Under the pieces are notes generated by a model that was not told the DNA's origin, searched no databases, and saw only the letters and a list, made by a program, of their open reading frames with translations. A DNA stretch of 9,433 nucleotides, taken from NCBI GenBank assembly GCA_902496295.1, contig CABVAF010000018.1:1-9433 (forward strand), given 5' to 3'. The stretch's first letter is position 1. Each line of letters begins with the position of its first letter. Shown in pieces: positions 1 through 6,251 of this stretch. Position numbers and translations under genes: made by a program. Source of the stretch: an uncultured Clostridium sp. Lineage in GTDB: Bacteria > Bacillota > Clostridia > TANB77 > CAG-508.

Positions 1-453
1 GTAACGCAAGGATTTAGAAAAAAAGAAGATGAGTTCCAATTCAATAAAGATGCTGGAATGTATGTATGTAAAGAAGGACATATGGCTATTCGTAAAGCAC
101 GACAGGGCAAAAAGAATGTATCTACAAACCAAACAGATACTTATTATTTTGATATAGAAAAATGTAAAATTTGTCCACAAAAAGAAGGTTGTTATAAAGG
201 TGGAGCTAAGAGTAAAACTTATTCAGTTACTATAAAAAGTGATATACATAAATCGCAGATAGCTTTTCAAGAAAGCGAATATTTTAAAGAAAAGTCTAAA
301 GAGCGTTATAAAATAGAAGCAAAAAATAGTGATTTAAAACATAGACATGGATATGATAAAGCATCATCTTCAGGTCTAATTGGCATGGAAATTCAAGGGG
401 CATTAGCAATATTTACAGTAAATATTAAAAGAATATTGAATATATTAGGATAG
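1..453 (+). CDS. IS1182-family transposase, C-terminal part (5' end outside window)
   Basis: The frame is open from base 1, so this is the last 150 residues of a longer protein; the first ATG at 58 is internal. It matches the C-terminal half of IS1182-type DDE transposases (DDE_Tnp_1_6 type). A cysteine cluster, CKICPQKEGC, lies at about bases 154-185. The block IEAKNSDLKHRHG follows, whose Glu codon (316-318) would be the third acidic residue of the DDE triad. The usual ending follows, with a Gln and a VN..RI..L motif. The enzyme cuts and joins IS ends; the first two catalytic Asp residues would lie upstream, so whether the IS is intact cannot be judged. A strong hairpin terminator follows, and the next gene is a truncated recombinase, suggesting that the IS inserted there. 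Confidence 0.85.
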   Translation, partial: VTQGFRKKEDEFQFNKDAGMYVCKEGHMAIRKARQGKKNVSTNQTDTYYFDIEKCKICPQKEGCYKGGAKSKTYSVTIKSDIHKSQIAFQESEYFKEKSKERYKIEAKNSDLKHRHGYDKASSSGLIGMEIQGALAIFTVNIKRILNILG

Positions 454-485
454 AAATATCCTAGTTATTATATAAATAACTAAAT

Positions 486-533
486 AAAAATAGTTAATGA
501 AACTAAAAGCTTCAGCTTCATTAACTATTTTTT
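486..533 (+). terminator. Rho-independent terminator after the transposase
   Basis: A 16-base arm (486-501, TAGTTAATGAA preceded by five A) pairs perfectly with 517-532. The stem extends inward through GAAACT/AGCTTC with one mismatch and ends in a run of T. The A-run on the left arm means it could also stop transcription from the other side. Confidence 0.85.
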
Positions 534-548
534 ACTTTGTGGATAACC

Positions 549-578
549 GCACTTGAAAAACATTAAGTTTTTCAGTGC
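549..578. repeat. Inverted repeat at the IS/recombinase junction
   Basis: GCACTTGAAAAAC (549-561) pairs with GTTTTTCAGTGC (567-578) around a 5-base ATTAA loop, with one bulged T. It lies between the transposase terminator and the first recombinase-like codons and is probably part of the IS end. The TTG at 553 inside it opens a frame into the recombinase but has no convincing ribosome binding site. Confidence 0.6.
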
Positions 579-1909
579 CCTCGCATATTGCAGGGTATCT
601 ACGGACCAGCTGGAGCAACTATCAAGTTATGAAGCACAAGTAGAATATTATACAAATTATATTAATAGCAATCCAGAGTTTGAGATGGCAGGAATATATG
701 AGGATGAAGGAATTAGCGGAATTAATACAAAGAAGAGAGAAATTCAATAATATGATAGAAGATTGTAAATCAGGAAAAATAGATATGATAATAACTAAAT
801 CTATATCTAGATTTGCAAGAAATACATTAGATACCTTAAATTATGTAAGAACTTTAAAAGAACTGGGAATTGGGGTTGTTTTTGAAAAAGAAAATATTGA
901 TACATTAGATTCAAAAGGTGAAGTTCTTCTTACAATATTAAGCTCCTTAGCACAAGATGAATCAAGAAGCATAAGCGAAAACTCTACTTGGGAAATTAGA
1001 AGAAAATTTGAGTAGGGAAAGGTAATTGTAAATCATAATAAGTTTTTAGGATACGATAAAGATAAAGATAAAGATGGAAATCTTATTATAGATGAAGAGC
1101 AAGCAAAAATAGTAAGAAGAATTTATAAGGATTTTCTTGATGGAAAAGGTGCTAATAGAATAGCTAGAGAACTTGAAGAAGAAGGAGTAAAGGAATGGAA
1201 TGGAAAATCTAAATGGTATGAAAGTACAATAAGAAAAATGCTAGCCAATGAAAAATATAAGGGAGATGCATTACTTCAAAAGACTTATACAGTAGATTTT
1301 CTTACAAAGAAAAAAGTAAAGAATACAGGGCAGGTGCCGCAATACTATGTAGAAGAAAGCCATCCAGCAATAATTGATAAAGAGATGTGGTAAGCAGTAC
1401 AATTAGAAACTGAAAGAAGGCAAGCTTTTTCAGAAAAACATCAGATACAAAAAGTTGAGCCTGGATTAAAAAACAGTCCAATGTCAGGAAAAATTATATG
1501 TGGAAGATGTGGTAGAGCTTTTGGAAGAAGAGTATGGAGAGGTAATGATGAAAGGTTAAAGAAGTTTGTATGGATATGTAGTCAAAGAAATATATCTAAA
1601 GGTGTTAAAGGCTGCAGGAATAAACATGTTTATGATATGACTTTAGTTAGTGCATTTGTAGATATATTTAATAACATGATTGAAAATAAAGATTACTTTA
1701 TTAAGAAGTGGAATGAAGTAAGTAATAATGGAAATGAGCTTCAGAAATACAAAGCAAAACAGTTTATTGGAATATTAGATAAAGCAATTCAAATAGAAGA
1801 GTTTAATGAAAGTTTATTTTTCATTTTTATAGAGAAGATGACAGTATTTGAGGGAGAAAATATTATAGTAACTTTGCTTGATGGCACTGAGTTTGAAGTA
1901 GAAATTTAA
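553..1909 (+). pseudogene. Large serine recombinase, 5'-truncated, one frameshift and two nonsense codons
   Basis: Joined across three pieces, this reads as a large serine recombinase (TnpX/integrase type), which cuts att sites through a serine nucleophile to move an element. The resolvase domain starts at AYCRVSTD with the catalytic Ser codon at 598-600. The SRFARN motif lies near 815-835. The Recombinase domain (FLGYD to the AIIDKEMW block) spans about 1045-1390. A zinc ribbon (CGRCG, then WIC and GC) begins near 1500, and the coiled-coil tail ends EKMTVFEGENIIVTLLDG. Lesions: a +1 frame change near 730-745 in a GA-rich run (equivalent to losing two bases); TAG at 1013-1015 where the family usually has Gln; TAA at 1391-1393 where Glu is expected. 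The usual 10-20 N-terminal residues are absent, replaced by IS-like sequence. It cannot be active. The domain order is clear; the exact start is uncertain. Confidence 0.88.
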
Positions 1910-1920
1910 TAAGTATAATT

Positions 1921-1967
1921 AGCTAGTTAGAATGGATTTTAATAATTCATTTTAGCTAGCTTTTTTT
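1921..1967 (+). terminator. Rho-independent terminator after the recombinase
   Basis: AGCTAGTTAGAATG (1921-1934) pairs with CATTTTAGCTAGCT (1948-1961), including G-T pairs, and is followed by a run of seven T. It lies 11 bases after the recombinase stop codon. Confidence 0.85.
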
Positions 1968-1974
1968 ACTTTAC

Positions 1975-2003
1975 TTGACAAATTTAAGAATTAGAGTGAT
2001 TAC
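1975..2003 (+). promoter_or_regulatory. Possible promoter of the HTH/zinc-knuckle gene
   Basis: A perfect TTGACA -35 lies at 1975-1980. The -10 at proper spacing is poor (GATTAC at 1998-2003, 17-base spacer), so activity is uncertain. It sits directly after the recombinase terminator and upstream of the gene starting at 2037. Confidence 0.4.
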
Positions 2004-2036
2004 TACATTTATTATTAAATTAGGAGTGGGTTAGTA

Positions 2037-2529
2037 ATGACTGAAGAACAAAAGATAAAAATTATAGAATTAAGAAACCAAGGATTAGGATATAAGAGAA
2101 TAGCAAAACAATTAAATATCACAAGAGATTCAGTAAGAGGTTACTGTAGAAGAAAGGAACCATTTAGTGAGTATATTACATCTAAAAAGAAGAAAATGAA
2201 GAAGATTAATAAAATAGAAAAAAGATTCTATTTGAATTGTAATAAAGAAATTATACAAAGTGGTAAGGGGCCTAGAAGAAAATATTGCTGTAATAAATGT
2301 AGGTATAGTTATAAGAATAGTAATAGAAAGACTTACAATATTAGATGTGAATATTGTGGTGAAGAATTTAAAGATTATTCAGTTAAAAGAAAATATTGCA
2401 GTCATGATTTACATAAGAGATAGATTTTGGAGAAAAGAAGATGCTACTGAAATTATGAAAAAGCTGATAAAAGGCGAAAAGGTGGAGAATATACCGAAAT
2501 GGATTAAAGAAAATTTGAAAAACATATAA
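2037..2529 (+). pseudogene. Small HTH plus zinc-knuckle protein, frameshifted near its end
   Basis: The ATG at 2037 has AGGAG ten bases upstream, and the first frame runs 128 residues to 2423. Residues 1-40 form a helix-turn-helix (LGYKRIAKQLNITRDSVRGYC), like the small proteins often named sigma-70-like that accompany serine recombinases in Firmicutes. Two zinc-knuckle units follow. In the first, the CxxC position reads Y65-L-N-C68, so one Cys is missing, with C84/C85 and C88 present. The second has C104/C107 and C121, and its last Cys is lost. Near 2405-2412 the frame breaks: the next frame continues YIRDRFWRKEDA to NIPKWIKENLKNI and stops at 2529, which looks like the natural C-terminus. 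Two missing bases, probably including the Cys codon, would explain this. The role is unknown; DNA binding beside the recombinase is inferred. It is decaying with its neighbour. Confidence 0.7.
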
Positions 2530-2587
2530 CATACAAAGATAATGGTGTAAAATGGTTAATATATCTAAATATTAGGGGGAGTTTAAA

Positions 2588-3562
2588 GTGAATTATTTTA
2601 TAGTTTTTCAAAATAAAACGTATAATGAAGAGAGAGTTGGAGAGTATTTATGGGCGCCAAAGTTAACCGCTACAGGAAGAGAAATTTTTCATTGGTCAAA
2701 CATGGTTAAGGTTAAAACTGGAGATATAATTTTTAGCATGTATAAAAGGAATTTAGTTTCAATAAACATAGCAAAAGAGTCAGCTATTGATGCTAATAGA
2801 CCGTCAGCGTTAGATAAGGTTAATTTGTGGGAGAATGAAGGGTGGTTAATAAAGGCGAAGTATAATATTTTAGATAGTCCAGTTAGTATAGATGATAATA
2901 TTTCAGATATATTGGAATTATGCCCAAGTAAATATTCTCCTTTTACAAAGGAAGGAAGAGGTAGCCAAGGATATTTATTTGAGATAGGAAAAGACTTCGG
3001 AGACTATTTATTAAAGTTAGCTACAGATAGAAATAGTATAGATATAACTGAAATAACACAAATAGATGAGAAATACATAGAAGAAATCAATAGTTTAATT
3101 CATAAGTTTAAAGATGAAACAGAAAAGAATAGAATAATAAAAGCAAGAATTGGACAAGGATTGTTTAAGGAGAAGTTATTATATAGATCGTGTCAATGTG
3201 CTATTTGCGGCCTAAATATAAAAAGTTTATTGATAGCAAGTCATTGTAAACCATGGGGAAAGGCAACTAATAAGGAAAGGTTAGATGTTAATAATGGATT
3301 ATTACTATGCCCAACTCATGATGCACTATTTGATAAGGGGTTAATAACATTTAAGGAAAATGGAAAAATAATAATATCAAAAGAAATACAAGAATCTCAA
3401 TATAAACTATTAAATATAGATGAGTATGTAAGATTAGATTTCAGAAGTGAACAATTGCCTTATATAAAATATCATAGGGAAGAAGAGTTTTTAGATAATA
3501 GAAATTATATTAAAATAGAACCTAAGGAAATTACTGATAGAGTAGATATTTTAAATAAATAA
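2588..3562 (+). CDS. HNH endonuclease with N-terminal PUA/EVE-like domain (type IV restriction-like)
   Basis: This is an intact 324-residue protein. The GTG start at 2588 is chosen because GGGGGAG lies six bases upstream and the N-terminus MNYFIVFQNKTYNEE is the typical opening of this family. Residues 1-145 (LWAPK, HWSNMVKVKTGDIIFS, RGSQGYLFEI) resemble PUA/EVE-type folds that read modified bases. Residues 146-190 are a linker. Residues 190-260 are an HNH domain: C204/C207, H219 in ASHCKPW, N235/N236, then C241 and H244 in LLLCPTHDALFDKG, all needed metal and fold residues being present. Such fusions resemble McrA-like enzymes that cut DNA carrying modified cytosine. No methylase accompanies it, which fits modification-dependent restriction. 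Substrate and defence role are inferred; the HNH assignment is firm. It lies 74 bases before the GIY-YIG gene, same strand. Confidence 0.85.
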   Translation: MNYFIVFQNKTYNEERVGEYLWAPKLTATGREIFHWSNMVKVKTGDIIFSMYKRNLVSINIAKESAIDANRPSALDKVNLWENEGWLIKAKYNILDSPVSIDDNISDILELCPSKYSPFTKEGRGSQGYLFEIGKDFGDYLLKLATDRNSIDITEITQIDEKYIEEINSLIHKFKDETEKNRIIKARIGQGLFKEKLLYRSCQCAICGLNIKSLLIASHCKPWGKATNKERLDVNNGLLLCPTHDALFDKGLITFKENGKIIISKEIQESQYKLLNIDEYVRLDFRSEQLPYIKYHREEEFLDNRNYIKIEPKEITDRVDILNK

Positions 3563-3636
3563 GGGAATAGTGTAGTTTTAATTATATGGTAAATTTAAAA
3601 ATCAAAAATATAATATATGAAGTATGGAGTTAGAAT

Positions 3637-4485
3637 ATGGATTTATCATTGAATAACATTTTAAATTTAACACAGGAAGAAATAGACAATAGTAGAATTG
3701 AATTAAATATGACAGAAGGTTCCGGTGGAGTTTCATATATAGACAAGTGGTTGTCTTTAAATGAAGAGGAAAAGAGTAGTGGTATAACTGATTGCTCATA
3801 TTGGGGATGGTATGGAAAGAAAAAGAATTTCAATATAGGACAAACAGTATTTAGTTTTATAAAAATATCCTATGATGAATGGTTGTTTATTTCAGCAGCA
3901 GAAATTGTAGATGTACCAATTGATAGTAGGGCAGAAGTGAAAATTATAGAAAAATTCACTCCTTTGTTTGGTAGACTTGTAATGAGGTATAAAAAAGGAA
4001 ATACATATGCACGATATGTTTTTAGAATGGGAAAGGTTATAGAAAGTTGTACAGTTAAAGAGATTCTTCCTTGTCAATATAGTGGTGAGAAATTTGAAGG
4101 ATATGATCGTGTACATATTGCATATAGAAAATTAGATGATATCTTTAATGGGAAGATAATGCCTACATATTATGAAGCTTTAAAAAAGGTAACAGGAGTA
4201 TATTGTCTTACAGATAAGAACACAGGAAAGCTCTATATTGGATCAGCTACTGGTGGAGAAGGTGTTGCACAGCGTTGGGGAAATTATCTTGATTCTAAAC
4301 ATGGAGGCAATAAAAAATTAATTGATTTATATAAGGAAAAAGGTGCTGAATATTTCGAAGAGTATTTTACGTATACTTTAATTGAATATTTTGGATTATC
4401 TTATGACCCAGCTAAAATAATAGAACGTGAACAATATTGGAAAATGTGTTTTAATACTATTCAAAATGGATACAATGATAATTAA
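3637..4485 (+). CDS. GIY-YIG nuclease family protein with an uncharacterised N-terminal domain
   Basis: This is an intact 282-residue protein; its ATG has GGAG seven bases upstream. The C-terminal third (about 185-282) is a GIY-YIG domain: GVY at 187-189, YIG at 200-202 (KLYIGSATGG), the catalytic-type Arg213 in QRW, Glu265 in IEREQYW and the closing Asn in NGYN (280). All expected active-site positions are occupied, so it is probably a working metal-dependent nuclease. Residues 1-180 are beta-rich (WLFISAAEIVDV, FGRLVMRYK, GYDRVHIAYRKLDDI) and resemble the N-terminal half of a widespread stand-alone GIY-YIG family whose function I do not know. No transposase or intron surrounds it, so it is not an evident homing enzyme. 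With the HNH gene just upstream it may be element cargo or defence. An imperfect TATAAT lies at 3609-3614 without a clear -35, so it may be cotranscribed. Confidence 0.85.
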   Translation: MDLSLNNILNLTQEEIDNSRIELNMTEGSGGVSYIDKWLSLNEEEKSSGITDCSYWGWYGKKKNFNIGQTVFSFIKISYDEWLFISAAEIVDVPIDSRAEVKIIEKFTPLFGRLVMRYKKGNTYARYVFRMGKVIESCTVKEILPCQYSGEKFEGYDRVHIAYRKLDDIFNGKIMPTYYEALKKVTGVYCLTDKNTGKLYIGSATGGEGVAQRWGNYLDSKHGGNKKLIDLYKEKGAEYFEEYFTYTLIEYFGLSYDPAKIIEREQYWKMCFNTIQNGYNDN

Positions 4486-4580
4486 TTTTATTTAAGAGAT
4501 TGTATTAGCAAAAGTTATATAAAACTTATATTGAAGAAGATGTAAGTATCATATTGGTATAAAAAATATAAATGATGTAG

Positions 4581-4740
4581 GGGGAGGGCTGGTTAACTGT
4601 ACGTGTAAATGTTAAAACAGCTTGTCTACACACACGCTGAGACAGTTGTTAGGCTTACAAAGGCATAAAATTCTTAGTAAACTCAAGAGAAACGCAGAGC
4701 GAGCTTAGAATTTTAGCCCGCATTTCGGAGTGTAACGGAG
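4581..4740. other. GC-rich structured non-coding stretch (candidate ncRNA or interspersed repeat)
   Basis: A hand count gives about 44% G+C over these 160 bases against about 22% in the 60 bases 4501-4560. No frame is open through it. It contains nested pairings AACTGT/ACAGTT (4595-4600 with 4642-4647) enclosing GTGTA/TACAC (4603-4607 with 4627-4631). A hairpin TAAAATTCT/AGAATTTTA (4666-4674 with 4707-4715) continues past one mismatch. CGGAG is directly repeated at 4726 and 4736. I recognise no Rfam-type riboswitch core. It is the main content of the gene-free stretch 4486-4860; the rest of that stretch is plain AT-rich DNA apart from a small hairpin at 4813-4829. Transcription strand is unknown. 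Confidence 0.4.
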
Positions 4741-4812
4741 AAAGGTGTTCATTCTTCTATATAATTACATGACACTAGAACAATGTTAATTATTAGCTAG
4801 AAGTGCAGCATA

Positions 4813-4829
4813 AAAAAGTTTAACTTTTT
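4813..4829. repeat. Short AT hairpin
   Basis: AAAAAGTT and AACTTTTT pair around a single central T, in practice a 7-bp stem with a 3-base loop. It has A/T-rich ends like a weak terminator and could end a transcript from the structured stretch to its left. Confidence 0.4.
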
Positions 4830-4860
4830 GTCTCCAAAATATGGACATAAGACCAATAAT

Positions 4861-5080
4861 ATGATTGGGAATTTTAATAATTATGGAGAATGGTTTATAT
4901 AAAAGTATTTTATTTATAATGATGAATCCGGCAGAAGTTAATGATAAGCAGTCAGACAGTACAATCCAAAAAGCAATAAATTATGTATTTAAGAATAAAT
5001 GTAGAAATCAATGTAAATGGCATAATATACATGTATGTGGACAAGACTTTTATTCAAATAAAAAAGTTAAATTTACATAG
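4861..5080 (+). pseudogene. Remnant resembling a DUF1643 protein
   Basis: A short frame (TTG at 4865, stop at 5078-5080) encodes KSILFIMMNPAEVNDKQSD followed by STIQKAINYVFKN. This matches the most conserved part of DUF1643 proteins, where a hydrophobic strand leads into M-x-N-P-(S/A), an Asp-rich turn and T-I-x-x-x-I. The rest of the domain, some 100 residues, is absent and the tail after residue 45 is unlike the family. A second frame from the ATG at 4861 (NFNNYGEW) meets this one near 4900 and might be the original start, implying another frameshift. There is no good ribosome binding site. DUF1643 function is unknown. I take it as a degraded fragment of the accessory region, with moderate confidence in the family call. 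Confidence 0.45.
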
Positions 5081-5188
5081 GAAATTATAAGAGCGAAATT
5101 ATTGAGCAATATAGTACAGTGTTTTATAAAATATTAAAAAGTGGTTGTAGAATATATACTACACATATTTACTAATAACTTTTTCAAG

Positions 5189-5217
5189 TTGCAATAAAGT
5201 TATACAATTTTTATAAT
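5189..5217 (+). promoter_or_regulatory. Predicted sigma-A promoter for the thioesterase leader
   Basis: TTGCAA (5189-5194), a 17-base spacer and a perfect TATAAT (5212-5217). A second TATAAT lies at 5223-5228 without a matching -35. A transcript from here would start near 5224 and carry about 135 bases of leader before the thioesterase ATG. Confidence 0.55.
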
Positions 5218-5230
5218 CTATTTATAATAG

Positions 5231-5320
5231 TAGACCAACCAGAACAGATTGGGTTCGTGGAGTTTGTTGCAGCTTGTTCCTATCAGTGAAAGGTGATAGG
5301 TTTGGAGGGTGAATGGGTTA
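5231..5320 (+). other. GC-rich leader with two tandem hairpins upstream of the thioesterase
   Basis: About 46% G+C by hand count. Hairpin 1: CCAGAAC (5239-5245) with GTTC (5253-5256) and TGG (5258-5260), a bulged G at 5257 and a 7-base loop. Hairpin 2: CCTATCA (5279-5285) with TGATAGG (5294-5300), an 8-base loop. A G-rich single-stranded run follows, then about 40 A-rich bases to the ribosome binding site. No known riboswitch core is recognisable and there is no T-run terminator. Alternatively it is a coding relic: the frame from 5179 reads FIIVDQPEQIGFVEFVAAC before a TGA at 5287-5289. Confidence 0.4.
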
Positions 5321-5360
5321 GCATGTAAAAATAATTTAAGGAATTAAAGGAGAAAAGAAA

Positions 5361-5742
5361 ATGATTAAAGTAGGGATAATTGGAGAAGTTAAAGATAAAG
5401 TAAGTGAAAATAATATAGCTAAAGCTTTAAGAAGTGGAGAATTAAATGTATATGCAACACCGGCCATGGTAGCACTTATGGAGGAAGCAGCTTATAAAAG
5501 TATTAAAAGTGAGTTAGAAGAAGGGGCAAGGTAGTGTAGGTACTTCTATAAATATAAAGCACATATCAAGTACACCAATAGGTATGGAAGTTATAGCAAA
5601 AACTGAACTTATAGAGGTTGATAGAAGAAGACTTGTGTTTAAAGTTGAAGCTTTTGATGAGCGTGGAAAAATTGGTGAAGGAATTCATGAACGTTTCATT
5701 ATTAACAATGAAGATTTTCAAAATAAAACTAATAATAAATAA
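5361..5742 (+). pseudogene. FlK-like hotdog thioesterase, broken by one extra G
   Basis: The ATG at 5361 has AAAGGAG eight bases upstream. As it stands the frame stops at 5532-5534 after 57 residues. Removing one G from the GGGG run at 5523-5526 restores a 126-residue protein ending at 5742, the normal length for this clostridial family of small thioesterases related to fluoroacetyl-CoA thioesterase FlK. Read through, the residues equivalent to the FlK triad are all present with matching spacing: Thr33 in YATPAM, Glu41 and His67 in NIKHISSTP. The family hydrolyses acyl-CoA thioesters in the cytosol; the substrate here is unknown. The rest of the sequence (RRRLVFKVEAFDERGKIGEG) is well preserved, so the break is either recent or a sequencing error in a homopolymer. 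Confidence 0.85.
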
Positions 5743-5757
5743 AAAGCATAAAAAATC

Positions 5758-5788
5758 TTGACCTTGAGTTAACTCCATATTGTATAAT
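5758..5788 (+). promoter_or_regulatory. MerR-type promoter/operator (19-base spacer with dyad)
   Basis: TTGACC (5758-5763) and a perfect TATAAT (5783-5788) are 19 bases apart, the overlong spacing typical of MerR-activated promoters. The spacer holds the perfect palindrome GAGTTAACTC, matching the CTTGAGTTAACTC-type operators of the AdhR/NmlR branch. No merR gene is in the window. The downstream gene starts 118 bases later. Confidence 0.65.
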
Positions 5789-5825
5789 TATAAGTAGAGC
5801 ATGAAGAATTATTAAAATTGATATA

Positions 5826-5854
5826 TTGAATTTATTTAAAACGTATAGTAAAAT
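5826..5854 (+). promoter_or_regulatory. Possible second promoter of the membrane microprotein gene
   Basis: TTGAAT (5826-5831), a 17-base spacer and TAAAAT (5849-5854), which would start transcription about 45 bases before the ATG at 5906. In DNA this AT-rich such matches arise easily. Confidence 0.3.
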
Positions 5855-5905
5855 ATTTCTAAAAGTATTAAAATTTAAATATTACACAAAAGAGGAGAGA
5901 ATAAT

Positions 5906-6169
5906 ATGAGTAAGAATATATTTTCTGATAAAAGTTTATTTATAAAAATAATGCATATTATATTATTTATAGTTACAGGATTATATTTAATAGAATCTTT
6001 ATTTTTAAGAGGGCTATTTACCAATACGTTAATAGCTATTATCAATATTATATTAGGAATTATTACAATTATAATATCAATAGTAAAAAAAGAAAAAATA
6101 TTAGCTATTATTGATTTAGCTATTATAATAGTAGTTTCAGGGATATTTATATATTTAATGAATTTATAA
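5906..6169 (+). CDS. Small three-helix membrane protein of unknown function
   Basis: 87 residues; ATG at 5906 with AGAGGAG eight bases upstream, a strong site that fixes the start. After a short polar N-terminus there are three hydrophobic segments, about residues 11-34, 41-60 and 65-85. Single charged turns separate them (Arg35, and KKEK at 61-64), suggesting three membrane-spanning helices. There is no signal peptide cleavage site and no catalytic motif. The sequence is mostly Ile/Leu and I do not recognise a family. It lies downstream of the MerR-type promoter, which may control it. It ends 19 bases before a bidirectional terminator shared with the opposing permease gene. The coding call rests on the ribosome binding site, the terminator and the regular hydrophobic pattern. 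Confidence 0.75.
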   Translation: MSKNIFSDKSLFIKIMHIILFIVTGLYLIESLFLRGLFTNTLIAIINIILGIITIIISIVKKEKILAIIDLAIIIVVSGIFIYLMNL

Positions 6170-6188
6170 TAGGTATTATATAAAAAAT

Positions 6189-6229
6189 GAGCTGTTGCAC
6201 TAAACAATTAGTGTACAGCTCCTTTTTTG
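6189..6229. terminator. Bidirectional terminator between convergent genes
   Basis: GAGCTGT (6189-6195) pairs with ACAGCTC (6215-6221), and CACTAA (6198-6203) with TTAGTG (6208-6213), around an ACAA loop. Six T follow on the + strand (after one C), and six A precede it (6182-6187), giving a T-run on the - strand. It serves the membrane microprotein gene (+) and the PfoR-like gene (-). Confidence 0.88.
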
Positions 6230-6251
6230 TATATAGTATTTTATTGAAATG

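Larger units (their letters stand above)
1..583 (+). mobile_element. Right-hand part of an IS1182-like insertion sequence (end position inferred)
   Basis: This covers the transposase C-terminus, its terminator and a short hairpin at 549-578. The right boundary is placed near 580-585 because recombinase homology (Ala-Tyr-Cys-Arg-Val-Ser) begins there with no proper N-terminus before it. The left end is outside the window, so neither the terminal inverted repeat nor a target duplication can be verified. The boundary is an inference. Confidence 0.45.

Noticed and set aside
3602..4116. Minus-strand frames over the GIY-YIG gene
   Set aside because: They are shadows of a well-supported coding frame with catalytic motifs.
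4581..4740. IStron/group I intron or IscB-associated HEARO RNA next to the HNH gene
   Set aside because: I see no group I core motifs and no IS605-type genes, and the HNH protein is not IscB-like (no RuvC parts).
5875..6207. 110-residue frame on the - strand over the membrane microprotein gene
   Set aside because: It is the antisense shadow of an AT-rich hydrophobic gene, has no ribosome binding site and runs into the bidirectional terminator.
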